A stretch of 64,000 nucleotides of DNA, taken from the NCBI RefSeq assembly GCF_012927305.1, contig NZ_JABBGH010000005.1, forward strand, positions 1 through 64,000, written 5' to 3'. The stretch is from Hymenobacter polaris (GTDB lineage Bacteria; Bacteroidota; Bacteroidia; Cytophagales; Hymenobacteraceae). The notes beneath the pieces were generated by a model, which worked only from the letters and a program-made list of their open reading frames with translations, did not search any database and had not been told where the DNA came from. The translations under genes and the position numbers were made by a program. Shown here piece by piece: positions 52,025-60,745 of this stretch. How positions within the stretch are numbered: the first letter of the stretch is position 1; the number at the start of each line of letters is the position of its first letter.

Positions 52025-52960
52025 ATGGAAAAAGACGCAAAAATTTACGTGGCTGGCCACCGTGGCATGGTAGGCTCGGCCCTCATCCGGCGGCTGCAAA
52101 AAGCAGGTTTCACTAATTTCGTAACCCGCACTTCCAACGAGCTTGATTTGCGTGACCAGGCGGCCGTAGCGGCCTTCTTTACGCAAGAAAAGCCAGAGTA
52201 CGTGGTGCTGGCTGCGGCCAAAGTAGGGGGCATTCAAGCTAATAACACCTACCGAGCTGAGTTTCTATATGACAACCTCATGATTGAGAGCAACGTCATT
52301 CACCACTCATATTTGAACGGGGTGAAGAAGCTGCTTTTCCTAGGTTCATCATGCATCTACCCTAAGTTGGCTCCGCAGCCTCTGCAAGAAGATGCTTTGC
52401 TGACCGGCGAACTAGAAAGCACCAACGAGCCCTACGCTGTAGCCAAGATTGCTGGCATCAAGCTCTGCGATGCCTACCGCAGCCAGTACGGCTGCAACTA
52501 TATCTCGGCCATGCCTACTAACCTCTACGGCCCGCACGACAACTACGACCTCAAAAACTCGCACGTGCTGCCCGCGCTGCTACGCAAGTTTCACGAGGCC
52601 AAGGAAGCCGGCACCCCCGAAGTAGAGGTCTGGGGCACCGGCACCCCCCGCCGCGAGTTCCTGCACGTGGATGACCTGGCCGACGCCTGCTACTGGCTGC
52701 TGGAGAACTATAACGAGCCCGGCCTGGTAAACATCGGCACCGGCACCGACCTCAGCATCCGCGAGCTGGCCGAATTAGTGCAGCGCACCGTAGGCTACGA
52801 AGGCAGTATCCGCTTCAACAGCGACTACCCCGACGGCACACCCCGCAAGCTAATGGATGTGAGCAAGCTGGCCGGGCACGGCTGGGCGGCCCGCATTGGG
52901 TTGGAAGAAGGCGTTCGGGCGGTATACGCAGGCGCCTTTGAGCAAGCGGCTGCCAAGTAA
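52025..52960 (+). CDS. fcl: GDP-L-fucose synthase
   Basis: 311 residues. SDR with IYVAGHRGMVGSALIRRL, LAAAKVGGIQANNTYRAEFL, LFLGSSCIYPKLAPQPLQED, YxxxK in EPYAVAKIAGIKLC, MPTNLYGPHDNYD and SHVLPALLRKFHEAK, all diagnostic of GDP-fucose synthase. It epimerises C3/C5 and reduces C4 with NADPH, giving GDP-L-fucose. The fucosyltransferase gene follows at 53646. Confidence 0.97.
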   Translation: MEKDAKIYVAGHRGMVGSALIRRLQKAGFTNFVTRTSNELDLRDQAAVAAFFTQEKPEYVVLAAAKVGGIQANNTYRAEFLYDNLMIESNVIHHSYLNGVKKLLFLGSSCIYPKLAPQPLQEDALLTGELESTNEPYAVAKIAGIKLCDAYRSQYGCNYISAMPTNLYGPHDNYDLKNSHVLPALLRKFHEAKEAGTPEVEVWGTGTPRREFLHVDDLADACYWLLENYNEPGLVNIGTGTDLSIRELAELVQRTVGYEGSIRFNSDYPDGTPRKLMDVSKLAGHGWAARIGLEEGVRAVYAGAFEQAAAK

Positions 52961-53259
52961 CGGCTGCCGTTTCCAAGTCTATTTTGCCATTATAGCTGTT
53001 TAGTGTGCGCAAGGCCTCATCCCAACTCCTCTCCGAAAAAGCTAGACGAGCCTAATACTGCTATTGGTTTCGCCACCGTGTCTCCTGTCTTGTTTGAAAG
53101 GGAGGTCCGGGGGGAGATGCAATGTCAGGCCATCTGCGTACTTTCTTCAAAATTGCTTTAGGCAACTCGACAAACCTTACCCGGACTACAAAAATGCTAA
53201 TAGCTGGCGTAAAAGCTGCGCTATATACCTCCTAAAGGTTAGAGCGAATCGTAGTCCGG

Positions 53260-53374
53260 GTACAGTAGGAGCGGGGCTGGCCCCCGCCCGCCGTTAGCGC
53301 CGCTGCCCTGCGAGTAAACGAAAGTGATTAAATGGTGCAGGCGACGGGTGGGGCAGGCCCCGCCCCTACTGTAC
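53260..53374. repeat. Inverted repeat in fcl-fucosyltransferase spacer
   Basis: GTACAGTAGGAGCGGGGCTG pairs with the strand ending in CAGGCCCCGCCCCTACTGTAC (arms about 28 nt with a few mismatches) around a loop of about 55 nt. Unlike the REP-like family in sequence. Confidence 0.65.
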
Positions 53375-53584
53375 ACCGCCCTTGAAACTGCTGTAGGCAT
53401 TGAATTGGCTATCTACAACTGACTTTCTACCTCGCCTCTTAGAAAGGAATAACTCCGCAGGAAACTTACGAGGCGTGATGTCAGGGCTAACTGCTCTTGC
53501 GTATTACCTAGGCGCTCAAGTAGCGGAAAATGTGAATAGGCTACTACCTGCATCACTAGCAACATACCCTGAGTTGACCTCGCG

Positions 53585-53592
53585 TATCTTTG
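53585..53592 (+). promoter_or_regulatory. -7 promoter box (TATCTTTG) of the fucosyltransferase gene
   Basis: Exact TAnnTTTG, 53 nt before the ATG at 53646 and 6 nt before a 14-codon leader ORF. Confidence 0.5.
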
Positions 53593-53645
53593 CAGATTAT
53601 GTTTAGACTGAAAAATATAGCGGCGGATATTTTGCGCAGATAGTA

Positions 53646-54539
53646 ATGGTAATAGTCAGAATCAGCGGAGGGCTTGGTAACCAAATGTTTCAATATGCGG
53701 CGGGTAGAGCCTGCGCACTACGCAACAACACTGAACTACGAGTAGAGCTGTCTGCGTATGACCGGCCACCCAGAGGGCAGGAAGCAGCCCGCAAATTTGA
53801 ACTGCCATTATTCTTGGGTGAAGTGCCAACAGCGACTAGCGCTGACCTAGCACGGATTAATGCGTTTAACCACAATAGGACTTATAAAGCCTATAATCGA
53901 GGTCGAAAGCTGCTGGGCTTAACACCAGCCTATACCTACTGCCAAGAGCGCGTGCCGATGCACTTCGACCCAACAATTCTCTCTAGCACCGGCCAGCTAC
54001 TATATGTAGACGGCGACTGGCAGAATGAAAAATATTTTACTGCTATCGCTGATGAGCTACGCCGACTGTTTCGGCCATTGGGCATCGAAACCGACGCCCA
54101 CAATTTCCAGCTCAGCCAGGAGTTGATGCAGGTGAATTCGGTGTCGTTGCACGTGCGCCGCGGTGACTACATAAACAATGAAGTGCACAAGCCAGCCCCG
54201 CTAGCCTATTATCAGGCGGCTATCGAGAAAGTGAAGACGGAAGTGGCCAGCCCGCTTTTTTACGTATTTTCCGATGACATTCATTGGGCCCGGCAGCACC
54301 TTAACTTTGGTGAGGCTGCGTGCACTTTCCTCGACCATAATACCGGCGCTGATAGCTATAAAGATTTATTTCTGATGAGCTGCTGCCGGCACCATATCGT
54401 GGCCAACAGCTCCTTTAGCTGGTGGGGGGCCTGGTTGACTTCGAACCCCTGCAAGCTGGTAATCGCGCCCAGCCAGTGGCTGGCCATCCTCCAAGTGCAA
54501 GCTGCCGACGTAGTGCCTGATTCCTGGACAATTCTGTAG
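53646..54539 (+). CDS. Family 11 fucosyltransferase (alpha-1,2 type)
   Basis: 297 residues. GT11 motifs: VRISGGLGNQMFQYAAGRA at the N terminus, the GDP-fucose-binding SLHVRRGDYINN at about 160-171, FYVFSDDIHWARQHL and the C-terminal ANSSFSWWGAWLTSNP. It transfers L-fucose from GDP-fucose, most often to O2 of galactose. The donor is made by gmd-fcl directly upstream, so the pathway fits. Codon use is more AT-rich than in gmd and fcl. Confidence 0.93.
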   Translation: MVIVRISGGLGNQMFQYAAGRACALRNNTELRVELSAYDRPPRGQEAARKFELPLFLGEVPTATSADLARINAFNHNRTYKAYNRGRKLLGLTPAYTYCQERVPMHFDPTILSSTGQLLYVDGDWQNEKYFTAIADELRRLFRPLGIETDAHNFQLSQELMQVNSVSLHVRRGDYINNEVHKPAPLAYYQAAIEKVKTEVASPLFYVFSDDIHWARQHLNFGEAACTFLDHNTGADSYKDLFLMSCCRHHIVANSSFSWWGAWLTSNPCKLVIAPSQWLAILQVQAADVVPDSWTIL

Positions 54540-54650
54540 CTACCGTTGAAGAGGTAAATTGGCCTGCCTATTAGTACAATTTTTAGGAATAGTGTGCCTA
54601 GCCAGGGCTAAAGTACCACTTACACCGCCCATAGCACTTCACTAACAAAT

Positions 54651-54854
54651 AGGACTTATGCAAAACCGATTGTCATGGCGAGCAACCTGAAGCAATTGCA
54701 CCATAATAAATTGTTTGCAGCAATTTTGGAGTCAGCGTCCACGGTACACCTTGCTTGTACACTGTTCCCGAAACCTCTCTAGGTATCATTTCGGTGCAGT
54801 TGCCACACTCCACTTCGCTGCGCTCGCAATGACAGACAATTTTGCGTAAGTTCT
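54651..54854. mobile_element. MITE-like element, 204 bp
   Basis: Terminal inverted repeats of about 33 nt: AGGACTTATGCAAAACCGAT at one end and GACAATTTTGCGTAAGTTCT at the other, continuing inward to GTCATGGCGAGC / GCTCGCAATGAC. There is no coding frame. Length, termini and lack of genes fit a miniature inverted-repeat element or IS remnant; no flanking target duplication could be confirmed by eye. Confidence 0.55.
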
Positions 54855-54870
54855 AAGAAAGCATTGACAG

Positions 54871-55039
54871 TAGACTTGTTCCCAAACAAGAAAAAGTAAA
54901 AAGAACGTCATGCTGAGCTGGCCGAAGCATCTCTACCGCGTAACTAACTTCAATCGTTGGAATTACTTACGCGGTAGAGATGCTTCGGCCAGCTCAGCAT
55001 GACGTTCTTTTTACTTTTTCTTGTTTGGGAACAAGTCTA
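54871..55039. repeat. REP-like hairpin, copy 6, with very long perfect arms
   Basis: The outer arms (TAGACTTGTTCCCAAACAAG and its exact complement at 55020-55039) run without break into AAAAAGTAAAAAGAACGTCA and then the family core ATGCTGAGCTGGCCGAAGCA and TCTCTACCGCG. Arms are about 72-75 nt and close to perfect, around a loop of about 22 nt. It would fold into a hairpin of about 170 nt. Confidence 0.9.
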
Positions 55040-55064
55040 GTAACTAAAAAACACGTTGTAGTGA

Positions 55065-55128
55065 GTTAAACGAAGCATTTTGGTGGCCTCGTCCGCGCAA
55101 AATCATCAGTCAAAATGCTTCGTTTAAC
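55065..55128. repeat. Short hairpin related to the REP-like family
   Basis: GTTAAACGAAGCATTTTG (55065-55082) pairs exactly with CAAAATGCTTCGTTTAAC (55111-55128). It keeps only the CGAAGCAT part of the common core. Confidence 0.75.
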
Positions 55129-55234
55129 CCAATACGGCATATTTTTTATTTTTCAGCTAGCTGCTAGTAGCTTCTAGCTCAACTATTAAGACAGTTTCGG
55201 TTCGCTGTCGATTCCAAGTAGTAGTTTTTTGCTT

Positions 55235-56365
55235 ATGAGCTTGCTTATGCAGCGGTTGGTTGCAAAACCAATTAAGTACGCCGCAGATGCCCTTGTGCGA
55301 GGGTTGGTGCGGGTAGTACCTGCCCTAAAAGCCACCCAGATATATTCAGTATCGTTGCCCGCATTAAGCCCTGCGTATGCGTTGCCCCTTAATTTCGGGC
55401 AACTTGCTAAAAGGCAGCAGGATGACTATAGAAATATCTTTGCGCCAGCAACTGCTGCGGTATTCGTTTTGAATGACGTATACGTTGCGCAGCAGGGCGC
55501 GGTATTCAAAAACTTTAGTCTCTTCTCGCCTACGCTGCATCCTGGCAGTGAATCATCCTTCCAGGATACTTTTCTGCTGAAGCAGTGGCTCGGGAAAGTA
55601 AAGCAGCTGCCACCGGAAGAAGCGATTGTGGCCCTGGCCTACAATCAATACTCGTTAATCAACTACTACCACTGGATAATTGAAACCTTACCCCGGCTGC
55701 TAGCCCTGCGCGAAAAGTACCCCGGCTGCGCGCTGCTGGTGCCCGAGCCCACCCCAGAATATATTAGGGTTAGTGCGGCAATCTTTGGGTTTACCAAGCT
55801 GGTGGGGATTACCAAAGACGCTGTTTTAAAGGTGCCCAACCTGCTTATCCCATACGCGACGCCTTCGCACTGGGGACTGACTTATGGTTATGAAGAAGGC
55901 GGCGTTATCAACGAAATACGGCGTGAAGTAGTGGCCGCGCTTCAGTTACCGGAAGTTCAGCCACACCGTCGTCTCTACATCTCGCGCTCGCGGGCAAATG
56001 CACGGCGCTTGCTCAACGAAGAAGCCGTGCAGACACTGGTGAAGCAATACGAGTTTGAAGTGGTTTATTTTGAAGGCATGAGCTTCCGCGAGCAGGTAGC
56101 CCTGATGCAACAGGCCGCCGTCGTGTTGGGCGTGCACGGGGCCAACTTAACTAACCTGGTATTCATGCAGCCTGGCACGCAGGTAATTGAGATGATGAGC
56201 GCAGAGATTAATAACCTGACGTATTACCGGTTAGCTACGTACTTGTCAATTGGCTATTACTCGGTGGCCTACGAGATTGTGGAGTCGAATACCGCTAGGC
56301 TGTTCGCCGACGTGCTGGTGGATACCGACGAGCTGGCTACTGTGCTCGCGATGCTACCCAAATAG
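55235..56365 (+). CDS. Family 61 glycosyltransferase (DUF563)
   Basis: 376 residues from ATG 55235 (a TTG two codons earlier also fits). GT61 motifs: YSLINYYHWIIETLPRLLAL at about 140, RRLYISRSRANARRLLNE at about 250 and VLGVHGANLTNLVFMQPGTQ at about 308. Characterised GT61 enzymes include xylosyl- and arabinosyltransferases of plants and O-GlcNAc/xylose enzymes. As this locus makes UDP-xylose (ugd, UXS), xylose is a fair guess for the donor, though not shown. It lies just upstream of the ABC exporter genes. Confidence 0.85.
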   Translation: MSLLMQRLVAKPIKYAADALVRGLVRVVPALKATQIYSVSLPALSPAYALPLNFGQLAKRQQDDYRNIFAPATAAVFVLNDVYVAQQGAVFKNFSLFSPTLHPGSESSFQDTFLLKQWLGKVKQLPPEEAIVALAYNQYSLINYYHWIIETLPRLLALREKYPGCALLVPEPTPEYIRVSAAIFGFTKLVGITKDAVLKVPNLLIPYATPSHWGLTYGYEEGGVINEIRREVVAALQLPEVQPHRRLYISRSRANARRLLNEEAVQTLVKQYEFEVVYFEGMSFREQVALMQQAAVVLGVHGANLTNLVFMQPGTQVIEMMSAEINNLTYYRLATYLSIGYYSVAYEIVESNTARLFADVLVDTDELATVLAMLPK

Positions 56366-56418
56366 CCCGTGCCCATGGCCCTAGGCGGCTCTCAATGGGC
56401 TGACCAATGCCTGCTTCG

Positions 56419-56426
56419 TATCTTTG
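56419..56426 (+). promoter_or_regulatory. -7 promoter box (TATCTTTG) upstream of wzm
   Basis: Exact TAnnTTTG, 116 nt before the GTG start of the ABC permease gene. Confidence 0.45.
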
Positions 56427-56542
56427 CGAGGTTACTAAGACCTCCGGTAGCTATGATAGCAAGTGCTGGTAGGAGCTGCCCCCGGCTAACTGGCAGCTGG
56501 CTATAGGTAGCATAGCAGCCTAGAAACTTATATTCGAAAGAA

Positions 56543-57442
56543 GTGGAAACTACCGAGGTTTTAATTAAAACGGCACCTACCCAGTCTGCTACTCCTGCTC
56601 AGGAAGGAGACTGGACTGAAGTAATTCAACCGCAGACGCAACTGCTCGATTTAGGTTTGGCTAATGTATGGCGCTATCGCGATTTGGTAGTGCTATTCGT
56701 GCGACGCGATTTTGTGTCAAATTACAAGCAGACTATTCTAGGGCCACTCTGGCTGTTTATTCAGCCATTGCTTACCACGATTACGTTCTACATTGTCTTT
56801 GGGCGGGTAGCCAATTTGAGTACCAATGGTATCCCACAATTCATTTTCTACCTCGCGGGCAATACCGTGTGGGGCTACTTTTCCCAGAGCCTGACGGCAG
56901 TAGCCACGGTATTCACAACTAATGCCGCGATGCTAAGTAAAGTATATTTTCCTCGGCTTGCCTTGCCATTGTCCATTGTTATATCAAATCTTGTTCGATT
57001 TAGTATTCAATTCGGCTTGTTTCTGCTGGTATGGGTTTTCTACTTGTTCACTAGTTCCGCTATTCATCCTTCGTGGGTGGCACTACTCACCCCGTTGCTT
57101 GTCATGCTAATGGGCATGCTGTCGCTAGGGCTGGGAATGATTTTCACCGCTCTTACCACCAAGTATCGGGACTTGGCCATGCTGCTCACCTTTGGCGTGC
57201 AGCTAGCCTTATACGCTACGCCGGTCATTTATCCGCTTTCAACGGTGCCCGCTAAGTATCACTGGCTAATTCTGGCAAACCCCATGAGCGCCATCGTCGA
57301 AACGTTTCGGGTAGGCTTTCTGGGGCCGGGCACCTTCAACTGGCTATACCTAGGCTATAGCACGCTGGCAACACTGGTGGTGCTGCTGGCAGGAACCGTT
57401 ATTTTCAATAAAGTAGAGAAGAGCTTTACGGATACTGTCTAG
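56543..57442 (+). CDS. Polysaccharide ABC transporter permease (Wzm-like)
   Basis: 299 residues from a GTG. ABC-2 type permease with six membrane helices (from about 70 to 290). The N-terminal amphipathic part has LANVWRYRDLVVLFVRRDFV, followed by YKQTILGPLWLFIQPLLTTI, the typical Wzm/TagG start. Helices near LSLGLGMIFTALTTKYRDLA and YATPVIYPLSTVPAKY match too. Together with the next gene's ATPase it would export a finished undecaprenyl-linked polysaccharide across the inner membrane. GC is clearly below the housekeeping genes, which hints at transfer. Confidence 0.92.
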   Translation: METTEVLIKTAPTQSATPAQEGDWTEVIQPQTQLLDLGLANVWRYRDLVVLFVRRDFVSNYKQTILGPLWLFIQPLLTTITFYIVFGRVANLSTNGIPQFIFYLAGNTVWGYFSQSLTAVATVFTTNAAMLSKVYFPRLALPLSIVISNLVRFSIQFGLFLLVWVFYLFTSSAIHPSWVALLTPLLVMLMGMLSLGLGMIFTALTTKYRDLAMLLTFGVQLALYATPVIYPLSTVPAKYHWLILANPMSAIVETFRVGFLGPGTFNWLYLGYSTLATLVVLLAGTVIFNKVEKSFTDTV

Positions 57443-57514
57443 CTTAGCTTTTTCTGGAAAATTCAGCCGCTAAACTTTGAGGCTTAGCGGGCAGTAATAG
57501 GCGATAAGTGCACT

Positions 57515-58819
57515 ATGAGTGACATTGCAATCAAGGTTGAAGAATTAGGCAAGCAGTATCGGCTCGGTGAGATTGGGACTGGTACCCTAGCGCACGACTT
57601 AAACCGGTGGTTTGCCAAGCTTCGGGGCAAGGAAGACCCTTTCGCCAAAGTAGGGGAAGTAAACGACCGCACGAGTAAGGGTAGCAGCGACTACGTATGG
57701 TCTTTGCGCGACGTTAGCTTCGAGGTAAAGAAGGGCGAAGTGCTTGGTATCGTCGGCCGTAACGGGGCCGGCAAGTCAACGCTGCTCAAGATTTTATCGA
57801 AGGTAACTTCGCCTACTACTGGCCGCATTAAAGTTGATGGCCGCATTGCCTCGCTGCTGGAAGTTGGTACTGGATTTCACCCCGAGCTTACCGGTCGGGA
57901 AAATATTTTCCTGAATGGGGCCATCTTAGGCATGACCAAGACGGAAATTCGAAGCAAGTTTGATGAGATTGTAGATTTCTCGGGAGTAGAGCGCTATATC
58001 GATACGCCCGTAAAGCGCTACAGCAGCGGTATGTACGTGCGGCTGGCCTTTGCCGTGTCGGCCTTCTTGGAGCCGGAGATTCTGATAGTGGACGAAGTAT
58101 TAGCAGTTGGCGACGCGGAATTTCAAAAAAAGTGCCTAGGCCGGATGCAGGATGTAAGCCGTAATGATGGCCGCACTATTCTGTTTGTGAGCCATAACAT
58201 GGCGGCAATATCTAATCTGTGCACGAGCTGCGTATTCATGCGAAATGGCATGTTGCATAATGCTGGTCCAACTGAGCAGATTATTGAGGAATACATTTCA
58301 TTCGGCAGGCAGAACGCTGGTGAAATAGCCGGGAGTGACATAGTGTACGCCAATAAATGCCCGCAAGCTTATTTTTCAAATATCAGCATTTTGGTAGGCG
58401 GGGAAATTACCAGCAGCATTGATATTAAGAAAGATGTCCAGGTGCGTTTGGAATATGTGGTAACAGTTGATGATTCGCTGATTTACCCTAGCATTCATTT
58501 GCTGGACAATGTAGGTACGGTGATATTTGCCACTTTTAACGGTCCATCCGCCACGGTTAATGTGGATGAGAACTTTGGCAAGCCTTTAAAAAAGGGTAAA
58601 TACGTTTCTGTACTTACCATTCCGGGTAATTTCTTGAATGAGAAGGCCTACAGTATTAGCGCGTTTTTAGTCCCACTTGACGTAACTCAAACATCTGTTG
58701 TGGAAAATGCGCTCTCTTTTGTGGTTACGGATACCGGTGAGATGCGGAAAGAGTTTGGGGGCGACTGGATTGGCTTACTGCGACCTAAAATGAGTTGGAT
58801 GACAGCTAAATTGAATTAA
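57515..58819 (+). CDS. Polysaccharide ABC transporter ATPase (Wzt-like) with C-terminal sugar-binding domain
   Basis: 434 residues. ATPase half (about 1-255): Walker A GIVGRNGAGKSTLLKIL, signature RYSSGMYVRLAFAV, Walker B ILIVDEVLAVGD and the switch His in LFVSHNMAA. The C-terminal half (about 265-434) is a Wzt_C-like beta-sandwich (FSNISILVGGEITSSIDIKK, then VQVRLEYVVTVDDS), which in known systems recognises the end of the O-antigen and sets specificity. DNA for this half is near 40% GC, lower than the ATPase part. Confidence 0.92.
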   Translation: MSDIAIKVEELGKQYRLGEIGTGTLAHDLNRWFAKLRGKEDPFAKVGEVNDRTSKGSSDYVWSLRDVSFEVKKGEVLGIVGRNGAGKSTLLKILSKVTSPTTGRIKVDGRIASLLEVGTGFHPELTGRENIFLNGAILGMTKTEIRSKFDEIVDFSGVERYIDTPVKRYSSGMYVRLAFAVSAFLEPEILIVDEVLAVGDAEFQKKCLGRMQDVSRNDGRTILFVSHNMAAISNLCTSCVFMRNGMLHNAGPTEQIIEEYISFGRQNAGEIAGSDIVYANKCPQAYFSNISILVGGEITSSIDIKKDVQVRLEYVVTVDDSLIYPSIHLLDNVGTVIFATFNGPSATVNVDENFGKPLKKGKYVSVLTIPGNFLNEKAYSISAFLVPLDVTQTSVVENALSFVVTDTGEMRKEFGGDWIGLLRPKMSWMTAKLN

Positions 58820-58856
58820 TTAATATTTGAATTTTGTAGGTATAGCTATTTCACGA

Positions 58857-59630
58857 ATGAAAGTTGTAATATTAGCTGGCGGCCTTGGTACCCGTTTGTC
58901 CGAAGAGACCGTGCTTAAACCAAAGCCGATGGTGGAGATTGGTGATATGCCCATCTTATGGCATATTATGAAAATCTACTCCGCGCACGGATTTAATGAT
59001 TTCGTTATCTGCCTAGGCTATAAGAGCTACGTTATTAAAGAATACTTTGCAAATTATTACCTGCATAAGTCAGACGTAACGATTAACTTAAAAGAGAATT
59101 CACTTAAAGTGCACGACTCCTATGCTGAGCCGTGGACTATTACCCTAGTTGATACCGGCTTGGAAACGATGACGGGTGGCCGGCTGAAGCGCGTGCAGCC
59201 CCACCTGAATAATGAGCCCTTTCTGCTGACGTATGGCGACGGGGTATCTGACATTAACATTGCCGCCGAAGTAGCTTTCCATAAGCAGCATGGGCACTTA
59301 TGCACCGTAACCGCCGTGCAGCCGAGCGGGCGCTTCGGGGCGCTCGACCTAGGCCCCGATGACACCATTCATTCCTTCGCGGAAAAGCCCAAAGGGGATG
59401 GTGCCTGGATTAACGGGGGTTTCTTTGTGTGCGAGCCGCAGGTACTGGATTATATCAAAGAGGGTGATAGTACCATCTGGGAGCGCGGCCCCATGGAAGA
59501 GATTGCCCGCGCTGGCCAGATGCAAGCCTATAAGCACCACGGCTTTTGGAAGCCAATGGATACGCTACGCGACCGCACGGAGCTGGACCAAGCGTGGCGC
59601 GAAAACAAAGCCCCTTGGAAAATATGGTAG
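58857..59630 (+). CDS. rfbF: Glucose-1-phosphate cytidylyltransferase
   Basis: 257 residues from ATG 58857; a frame from 58827 would add ten residues. Nucleotidyltransferase motif MKVVILAGGLGTRLSEETVL, KPKPMVEIGDMPILWHIMKI, YGDGVSDINIAAEV and FGALDLGPDDTIHSFAEKP are typical of RfbF/DdhA/AscA. It makes CDP-glucose from CTP and glucose-1-phosphate, the first step to CDP-3,6-dideoxyhexoses. It overlaps rfbG by 7 nt. Confidence 0.95.
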   Translation: MKVVILAGGLGTRLSEETVLKPKPMVEIGDMPILWHIMKIYSAHGFNDFVICLGYKSYVIKEYFANYYLHKSDVTINLKENSLKVHDSYAEPWTITLVDTGLETMTGGRLKRVQPHLNNEPFLLTYGDGVSDINIAAEVAFHKQHGHLCTVTAVQPSGRFGALDLGPDDTIHSFAEKPKGDGAWINGGFFVCEPQVLDYIKEGDSTIWERGPMEEIARAGQMQAYKHHGFWKPMDTLRDRTELDQAWRENKAPWKIW

Positions 59631-60745
59631 CCGCTACCCCTAAGGCCCCAGCCGCTGGCCTGAGTATGGCCCAGCTACGGGCGGCCTATGCCGGCAAAAA
59701 GGTCTTTCTAACGGGCCACACTGGCTTTAAGGGTAGCTGGCTGCTGTACTGGCTGCACCTGTTGGGGGCTACCGTCAAAGGCTACGCGCTTCCGCCCGAT
59801 AGCCAACCTAGCTTGTTTGGGTTGCTGGGGGGTGAGCAGCTGTGCGAATCGGTACTGGCTGACTTAAATGACCGGGCCGCCCTGGAAAAAGCGCTGCTGG
59901 ACTTTCAGCCCGACTTTATCTTTCACCTGGCGGCGCAGCCGCTGGTGCGCCTATCGTACGAACTGCCGGTTGAAACCTTTGCGACCAATGCCCTAGGTAC
60001 CGCCAACCTGCTCGACGCCGCCCGTCGCCTGCGCAAGCCCTGCACGGCCGTGCTTATCACCACCGATAAGGTGTACGAAAACCGCGAATGGGTATACCCG
60101 TACCGCGAGAATGACCGCCTAGGGGGCTACGACCCCTACAGTGCCAGCAAAGCCTGCGCCGAGTTAGTTATCAACTGCTACGCGCAATCATTCTTCAACC
60201 CGGCCGAGTACGAGCGGCACCAGCTAGGCCTGGCCGTAGGGCGGGCCGGCAATGTTATTGGCGGCGGCGACTGGGCTAGGGACCGCATTATTCCGGACAT
60301 TGTGCGGGCGCTAGGCCAGGGCCAGCCCGTGCAGGTGCGCAACCCGCAAGCAGTGCGCCCCTGGCAGCACGTGTTGGAGCCACTGGGTGGCTACCTGCTG
60401 TTGGGCGCCCGGCTGGCAGCCGAGCCGGCTCGCTACGCCGGTCCTTGGAACTTTGGGCCGCATTTGCAAGACGCCTTGCCGGTGAGCGCCCTAGTGGATA
60501 CGGCGCTGAGTGCCTGGGGCAGTGGCCAGTATGAAATGCCTGCCTTAGCAGGCCAGCCACATGAGGCTGGCTTGCTAAAGCTCGACATCAGCAAGGCCCT
60601 GAATGAGCTTGGCTGGCAGCCGCACTTTAGCGCCGCTGAGTCCATCCGCACTACCATTGCCTGGTACAAGGCCCTGGCAGAGGGTGCCCAGGCCACCGAG
60701 CTAGTGCGCGCCGATATAGAAGCGTACTGTGCAGCTGCCTCATGA
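59624..60745 (+). CDS. rfbG: CDP-glucose 4,6-dehydratase
   Basis: 373 residues from ATG 59624 (MVAATPKAPAAGLSMAQ), which overlaps the end of rfbF; an internal Met at residue 15 is an alternative. SDR with VFLTGHTGFKGSWLLYWLHL, FHLAAQPLVRLSYELPVETF, TTDKVYENREWVYPYRENDR, YxxxK in DPYSASKACAELVI and GRAGNVIGGGDWARDRIIPD, all diagnostic of RfbG/DdhB/AscB. It forms CDP-4-keto-6-deoxyglucose, the substrate of RfbH (63484). Confidence 0.95.
   Translation: MVAATPKAPAAGLSMAQLRAAYAGKKVFLTGHTGFKGSWLLYWLHLLGATVKGYALPPDSQPSLFGLLGGEQLCESVLADLNDRAALEKALLDFQPDFIFHLAAQPLVRLSYELPVETFATNALGTANLLDAARRLRKPCTAVLITTDKVYENREWVYPYRENDRLGGYDPYSASKACAELVINCYAQSFFNPAEYERHQLGLAVGRAGNVIGGGDWARDRIIPDIVRALGQGQPVQVRNPQAVRPWQHVLEPLGGYLLLGARLAAEPARYAGPWNFGPHLQDALPVSALVDTALSAWGSGQYEMPALAGQPHEAGLLKLDISKALNELGWQPHFSAAESIRTTIAWYKALAEGAQATELVRADIEAYCAAAS

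Larger units (their letters stand above)
52961..53645. other. 685-bp spacer without a supported gene
   Basis: It holds a GC-rich inverted repeat (53260-53374), an exact promoter box (53585-53592) and a 14-codon ORF (53599-53643, MFRLKNIAADILRR) that stops 2 nt before the fucosyltransferase ATG and could couple its translation. A 68-codon ORF from TTG 53400 has no recognised motif and is doubtful. The stretch may contain remnants of a lost gene. Confidence 0.45.
54540..55234. other. Repeat-rich spacer between two glycosyltransferase genes
   Basis: About 690 bp with no gene. It holds three separate palindromic elements in a row (54651-54854, 54871-55039, 55065-55128) and a TAGCTGCTAG-type stretch near 55157. 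It looks like an insertion hot spot for non-coding elements. Confidence 0.6.

Noticed and set aside
53400..53606. 68-codon ORF in the fcl-fucosyltransferase spacer
   Set aside because: TTG start, no motif, and it runs across the promoter box of the fucosyltransferase gene.
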